Source of the DNA: Actinomucor elegans | Taxonomy: Eukaryota > Mucoromycota > Mucoromycetes > Mucorales > Mucoraceae | Assembly: GCA_026027325.1 (NCBI GenBank) | Contig: JAMSLZ010000002.1 | Location: 2,046,001 to 2,110,000 of the forward strand | Direction of reading: 5' to 3' | DNA length: 64,000 bases | Shown: in pieces, positions 59,145 to 64,000 of the stretch | Layout of the letters: each line of letters begins with the position of its first letter | Numbering within the stretch: position 1 is the stretch's first letter | The notes under the pieces: generated by a model | Told to the model about the DNA's origin: nothing | Databases searched by the model: none | The model's input: only the letters and a program-made list of their open reading frames with translations | Position numbers and translations under genes: made by a program

Positions 59145-60814
59145 ATGTGGAGAACTTGTCAAAAATATCAGCTTTTAAGACAAGTTGGCTTATCCAGTCA
59201 ATTTAAACATCTAGTAAACAAGCAAGCCAAATCAGCTATCGTTGGCGCATCGATTCATTCTTCTACCAAAACTAGCAATACGAAAAACAGTAATGTATTA
59301 TGATTGATTGTGGTTATGCAGTAAAGTTAATATCATTCGTAGATGCAGGCACTGGCTATACAGTAAGACCTACCGGTTTTTGGATGGACAAGATCCTTCA
59401 TCATGAATCTAAGAAGCCAGTCACCAACACCTCCAAGCCTCGCACTCTAATTGACAAAACAGTAAGAGATCTTGTAACTATTTGATTAATGAATACTCAT
59501 GTCTATCTAGATGAAGGACAGTTATATGGAAGAATATCTTCCTTTCAAGTCTTCACCTGAACTCTTGGATGAATACATCTTCTCAGATGGTAAAATTCGT
59601 ACAGGCAAACTTTTGGAAGGTAAGAAATTTAGAGTTGCGGTTTTATCCGATTAAACCCATGTGTGATATTGATGTTTGTACTACTTTTTAGATTTGGATG
59701 CACTTGCAGGAGCTATTGCCTATAAGCATATTGATAATGGAGACCCAGATGCTCCTCCTATCACAGTAGTAACAGCTAGCGTAGATCGTCTTGATTTATT
59801 CTTGCCTGAAGCTGGTATTGAGAACTATAAGCTAAGTGGTCATGTCACCTATGTCGGTAACAGCTCAATGGAGAGTAAGTATGATGTTGGTGACGAGATT
59901 GAGAAATTAAATGAGGTTGTATAGTTTTCATCAAGGCAGAAACTGTGCCAGAGGGCGAGGTTGGTAAAAGTAGCAGCAGTATTGATAATCCGGAGAATCT
60001 CGGTATCCTCAGCAAAAACACAGTGCTAGCCACCAGATTCACTATGGTTGCTATCGATTCCAATACGCAAAAGCCAGTCAAAATTAATCCTCTGCACTTA
60101 ACATCGCCTGCTGAAGAAAGACTCTTTGAAATGGCAGAAGCTAACAAAAAGAGGAAGAGACGTGCAGCAGAAACAGCTTTGAACCGCCAACCTCCTACAC
60201 CCGAAGAACGTCTTGATATTCACGACATCTTTCTGCAATACTCGCAATACACCAATGGTATGATGGACGATGCTTTCATGAATTCGCAATCATCCGATGA
60301 AATGCAGCCATTACCCGATAATATGGTTTGGATGCGTGATACAAAAATCGAAAGCAACTTTCTGATGCAGCCTCAAGACAGAAACATTCACAACAATATC
60401 TTTGGTGGTTATTTGATGCGTCGCGCTTATGAGCTTGCTTATGCCAATGCATCCTTGTTTATGAAGAGCTCATCACCCACTTTGTTATCCATGGATGAAG
60501 TAACCTTCAGAAAACCTGTGCATGTAGGCACTTTATTGAACTTAAGATCTGGTATTGTCTTGTCAGAAGGTTATCCTCATCGTTCTGTTCAAGTACGTGT
60601 AATTGCTGAAGTCGTCAATATCGAGAAAGGAGCACGTGAAACAACCAATGTATTTCATTTCACTTTGTCTACCGGTAGCGATCAAGTTAAGTTACGTCGT
60701 ATCTTGCCCAAGACCTATGCCGAGACAATGCTTTGGATCGATGCTAAACGTAGACGTTTCCAAGGCATTCATGCCAGACATGCCATGTTGGAGGCTGGTA
60801 TAGAGCAGCATTAA
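59145..60814 (+). CDS. ACOT9: ACOT9-like mitochondrial acyl-CoA thioesterase
   Basis: Five exons: 59145-59289, 59343-59461, 59511-59619, 59692-59874, 59925-60814; 481 residues. The first 35 residues are rich in Arg/Lys, Gln and Ser without acids (MWRTCQKYQLLRQVG), a mitochondrial presequence. Two hotdog folds follow: the first with DLDALAGAIAYKHID, SVDRLDLF and GHVTYVGNSSMEIFIKAE, the second with NIHNNIFGGYLMRRAYELA, MDEVTFRKPVHVG and LRSGIVLSEG, the double-hotdog layout of ACOT9/ACOT10. These hydrolyse acyl-CoAs to free fatty acid and CoA in the mitochondrial matrix. Intron 4 is defined by phase: the acceptor at 59924 gives SSMEIFIKAET, while reading on ends in a stop. It converges with the aldo-keto reductase, 148 bp apart. 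Confidence 0.92.
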
Positions 60815-60962
60815 AGCTCTTTTTTTTTACATATTATTTGCATTATTTATTATAGACCCATACATCATCCATCCATTTTTCTAGACCGTCTTCGTTTACT
60901 CTTACTCAATAAATGCTGCCTTTACAATTCTAATATACATAGTAAAAAAAGTTTTATTTAAT

Positions 60963-62031
60963 TTAGTCAAAGAGAGGTAAACCAAAGCCATATATCATAG
61001 GATCATTGAATCTTTGATTAGTCTTGAGAGAAGCTAAAGTCTTTTTATCCTCTTCATCAAACTTGATGTTTAAAATATCAAAGTTACTTTTCATTCTCTC
61101 TTCGTGTACACTCTTGGGAATGACAGCGATCTCTTGTTCAACAGCCCAATGCAACAGAACTTGACCAGCAGAGATATTGTGCTTGTTAGCCACAGACTTG
61201 ACGGTATCGTGCTCAAGCAAAGATTGATAATCCTTGCCACCCTCGGTCAAACCAACATAAGAAGTGGGACCAAAAGAAGAGTATGCGGTGATCTGGATGC
61301 CTTGTTGCTTGACCCATTTCACAAGACGCTCTTGAGGTAAATATGGGTGGAGTTCGATTTGTAAAACGGCGGGCTTGATTTTAGCGTAAGCGAGCATGTC
61401 CAAGATGGCTTGACAGTTGAAATTGGCAATACCAATATTACGCGTCAACTTAGCTTCTACAAGCTTTTCCATCTCTGCCCAACATTCATGGAGGGGAGAG
61501 CGTTCAAATGCGAGGGTTTTAGATCCGGGAACGAACCATTCTGGAGGGTAATTGACCGAGAAATCAACATATTGCAAAGGAATAGGAACTAATCATCTCA
61601 TATTAGTATAAGACGTGTTTTTTTATGAAGTGACTTACAGTGAATAAGGTATAAATCAAAATACTCAAGTCCCCAATCCTTTAATTGTCTATCAAAAGCG
61701 GCACGAACATGCTGCTTGCTATGGAAAGTGTTCCATAACTTGGTAACGACTGGACGCGTCAAAGTCAGTATAACATATCATCCGTGCGTTCATTATGCTT
61801 ACCAAAAAGCTCTTCTCTCTTTACCAAGCCTTCTTGGATGGCTTTGTTGATACCACGACCACATTCAACCTCATTGGCATAATCACAGGCCCCATCAAAA
61901 AGCCTATAACCAAGCTTGATGGCTTGGTAGACCGTGTTCTCGCAATCCTTCTTGTCAATCTTCCAACAACCGAAGCCGCGAAGAGGCATTTTGTCTCCAG
62001 TTCTATTCAAAGTAACAAATTCTGCAACCAT
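60963..62031 (-). CDS. XYL1: NAD(P)H-dependent xylose reductase-type aldo-keto reductase
   Basis: Three exons: 62031-61803, 61749-61639, 61588-60963; 321 residues, the usual length for the family. The catalytic tetrad is complete: Asp46 (DGACDY), Tyr51, Lys80 (VVTKLW) and His113 (LYLIHF). The xylose-reductase signature is present ([11 protein letters not shown], then [21 protein letters not shown]), as are [11 protein letters not shown] and the cofactor loop [13 protein letters not shown]. It reduces xylose to xylitol and other aldoses or aldehydes in the cytosol. The cofactor loop has Ser-Val-His where many members have Ser-Asn; this may alter NADPH/NADH preference (inference). Confidence 0.94.
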
Positions 62032-64000
62032 TTCGTATCAAGTGTGAGAAAAACAATAAAGAAGAAAGCAAATACTAGAAAAAAATCACGGCTTTATGTA
62101 TGTGCGAATACAAAGGCCGCCTTGTTCAGTGTATACATAATAGAGTTTGTTACATCACAAAATAAAAATGTTTGCTCTGTTTCATTTCCTTAGTCTGTTC
62201 CATATCAGTCTCTTCTGTCTGCAAAAAAATGCGTACAAAAGAGGGCTTTGATCAATATTGCCGATTGCTTGTTACTGGTTAAAGTGACAGGGTCTAGTTT
62301 TTTTTAATACTATCCGGAATATTTTCCAGCCCAATGATTTTGTAAACTAAAATGACTTTTCCTGCACTTTCCCGTTTCGTCTAATTTGTTTAAATTCTCC
62401 GGAAAAGGTATACCAAGCTGCTGCGGCAGATACTTGCTTAGAACTTGGATTTTATTATTTAAGCATGAGAGTATCTTCATTAGCTGTTTTCCACAACTGA
62501 AAGGTTGGATTCGATGTGATGTGTTGCAATAAAAGCGTTTAAAGATAGAATATATATAAGGAAGAACAAAGTTGCTAGAATAAAGCTAGATATAGAGTTT
62601 AGTATATGTCATCGTTTTTGTGTAAATGAAAACTGCAACATCATAAATATCAGGACTGAATATTACAAATTGAATTAAAGTAATGTTCAGTTTAGATACT
62701 ATTTCTAGCCTTCACAATGTCGTTAAATCAAGTCGAACAAAAAAAAATTAAATATTTAGCTTAGAGTGGTTATAAGATAGCTACTATATATAAGCAAACA
62801 TTGCACTGGGAGTTAAACTGATGCTTTTATCAGATGCTGGAACTCATTTTAAGTATAAATTACCAATCAAATGCGACATCAGATTGGGATCAGTTGAATG
62901 ATCTATAGATCATTGCATTAGTGGATCATATGAAATGTATATAATTTATAGGTAATAACTGATTAGTATACACCATTGGTTGTGTTGATTTAACCAAAAT
63001 ATTATAATAGTGGCGTAAACCCATTCTGAGTATGCGTTGCTTGTCAGATGTGATCCTGAGATCGAATGGGAAGATCAACAGATCTATAGATTTACAGTAT
63101 ATGAAATGCACACATTTACAGTCAACCAAAACTTACCAAACTATGCCTAAATTAAGGCTTAGAAGATATAGTAATCTATTTTGGGCATACGCTTGGCATA
63201 GCGTGTCATATTAAACGAGAATATGTCGAGAAATGTGGAGATATTATTAAAACTTGAGACAAATCATAAAGATACGCATTAAATTTAAATATTTCATCTC
63301 CATTTTTTTTTTGTGGAAAATGAAGATAACGCTCTTTAAGTATGTTTTATACTTCTCATAGATTTACCATGTTAAATGGCATGTCGTTATTCTTTCGTAT
63401 TTTTCTGGCTCTATATATCTAAGTTATGAGAATGGCGTTTCCAATAAATTCAAAAAATTGTCTTATATAAAATAACTCCATGAATTAAAAGGTATATCAA
63501 AAAAAATTCTACATAATTAGATATAAAACCCAATTGTACAAAGTCTGTGTTAAAGCACTTTTCACATGGCAGATTTTCTTTACTGTGGAAGATGACACAA
63601 AATTCATACCAGAAAAACTCGTGATTCTCAAAGAGCCTCTAGTAGTAGCAGTAGTAGTAGTAAAAAACTACTTTTAATTCCATCGACCAATAAATTTATG
63701 AAAATATCATACCGCCAATATGCCTTCACCTCACTTTGACAGAATTAAACACATATCAGAAGCATGAAATATAATCCAGGTTTGTTTACTGTATCTTAAA
63801 GTAGATTTCTGTATTTTTTATTGATTTTAATAATAGTCACACGTCTTGGTGAGTAGTGTGCTATGAGAAAACTGAACTTTATATATGTATTTTGTTAAAG
63901 ATTAAACTATCATCTATGCTCAAGATTCAGAGGATGGTCGAGACTGGGGAGGGCCAACGGTGGAGTTTCCTGTGTAGTTTTGAAAGAAAATAATAGCCGA
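62032..64000. other. Gene-free AT-rich region with two dispersed-repeat copies
   Basis: About 2 kb to the window end. The left part is the reductase promoter. Two minus-strand copies of the dispersed repeat lie at 62829-62912 and about 63019-63090. A CAG/TAG triplet run (about 63640-63662) is present. Short ORFs (60-67 codons) fall inside the repeats and lack support. Confidence 0.45.
62829..62912 (-). repeat. Dispersed intergenic repeat, copy
   Basis: On the minus strand: GATCTATAGATCATTCAAC, TGATCCCAATCTGATG, TCGCATTTGATTGG, end AAAATGAGTTCCAGCATCTG. A second, weaker copy follows at about 63019-63090 in the same orientation. Confidence 0.7.

Overview
The window is nuclear DNA of a filamentous fungus, most likely a mucoralean (Mucoromycota). 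This rests on an AT-rich base composition, many 50-70 nt GT-AG introns (two with perfect TACTAAC branch sites), and typical fungal genes: a myosin-motor chitin synthase, a Ras/LRR adenylate cyclase, a Zn2Cys6 regulator, a Byr4/Bfa1 protein and a Far11/STRIP protein. I rebuilt 16 protein genes by hand, joining exons by splice signals, reading phase and family similarity. Most ORFs in the raw sequence are only single exons of these genes. No tRNA, rRNA, snRNA, CRISPR array or riboswitch was seen.

Layout. 1-1064: 3' end of a LINE-type retrotransposon with a 28-A tail. 1.4-9.7 kb: a compact block of Zn2Cys6 factor (+), Rgd1-like F-BAR/RhoGAP (-), Byr4 (-) and ATP synthase subunit e (-). 11.4-17.2 kb: chitin synthase with myosin motor (-). 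17.2-21.7 kb: gene-free AT-rich stretch carrying a dispersed repeat. 21.8-24.1 kb: unknown low-complexity protein (+). 26.6-32.4 kb: casein kinase 1 (-) and Far11/STRIP (-). 34.0-35.2 kb: an unusual secreted repeat protein with a Cys/His tail (-). 36.5-38.9 kb: CAF-1 large subunit (+). 39.9-40.2 kb: small zinc-ribbon protein (+). 43.2-46.4 kb: Iml2/TTC39 (-). 47.2-52.9 kb: adenylate cyclase (-). 54.3-57.0 kb: OSR1/SPAK-like kinase (+). 57.4-58.0 kb: unknown small protein (-). 59.1-60.8 kb: ACOT9-like thioesterase (+). 61.0-62.0 kb: xylose-reductase-type aldo-keto reductase (-). The remainder is gene-poor.

Functional themes. Signalling and morphogenesis dominate: cAMP (Cyr1), Rho GTPases (Rgd1-like), the septation GTPase network (Byr4), STRIPAK (Far11), CK1 and a germinal-centre kinase, plus cell-wall synthesis (chitin synthase). 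They are not an operon and I see no shared regulation. Two of them (Byr4, Far11 family) restrain the septation initiation network in fission yeast, which may be coincidence.

The points most worth a second look are the secreted protein at 34.0-35.2 kb (14-residue repeats, Thr-rich stalk, Cys/His tail, Kex2 site), a degenerate 70-80 bp repeat present about ten times only between genes, and several odd introns: two GC-AG, one apparent GA-AG in a kinase, two microexons of 8 and 10 nt, and a stop-free 63-nt intron.
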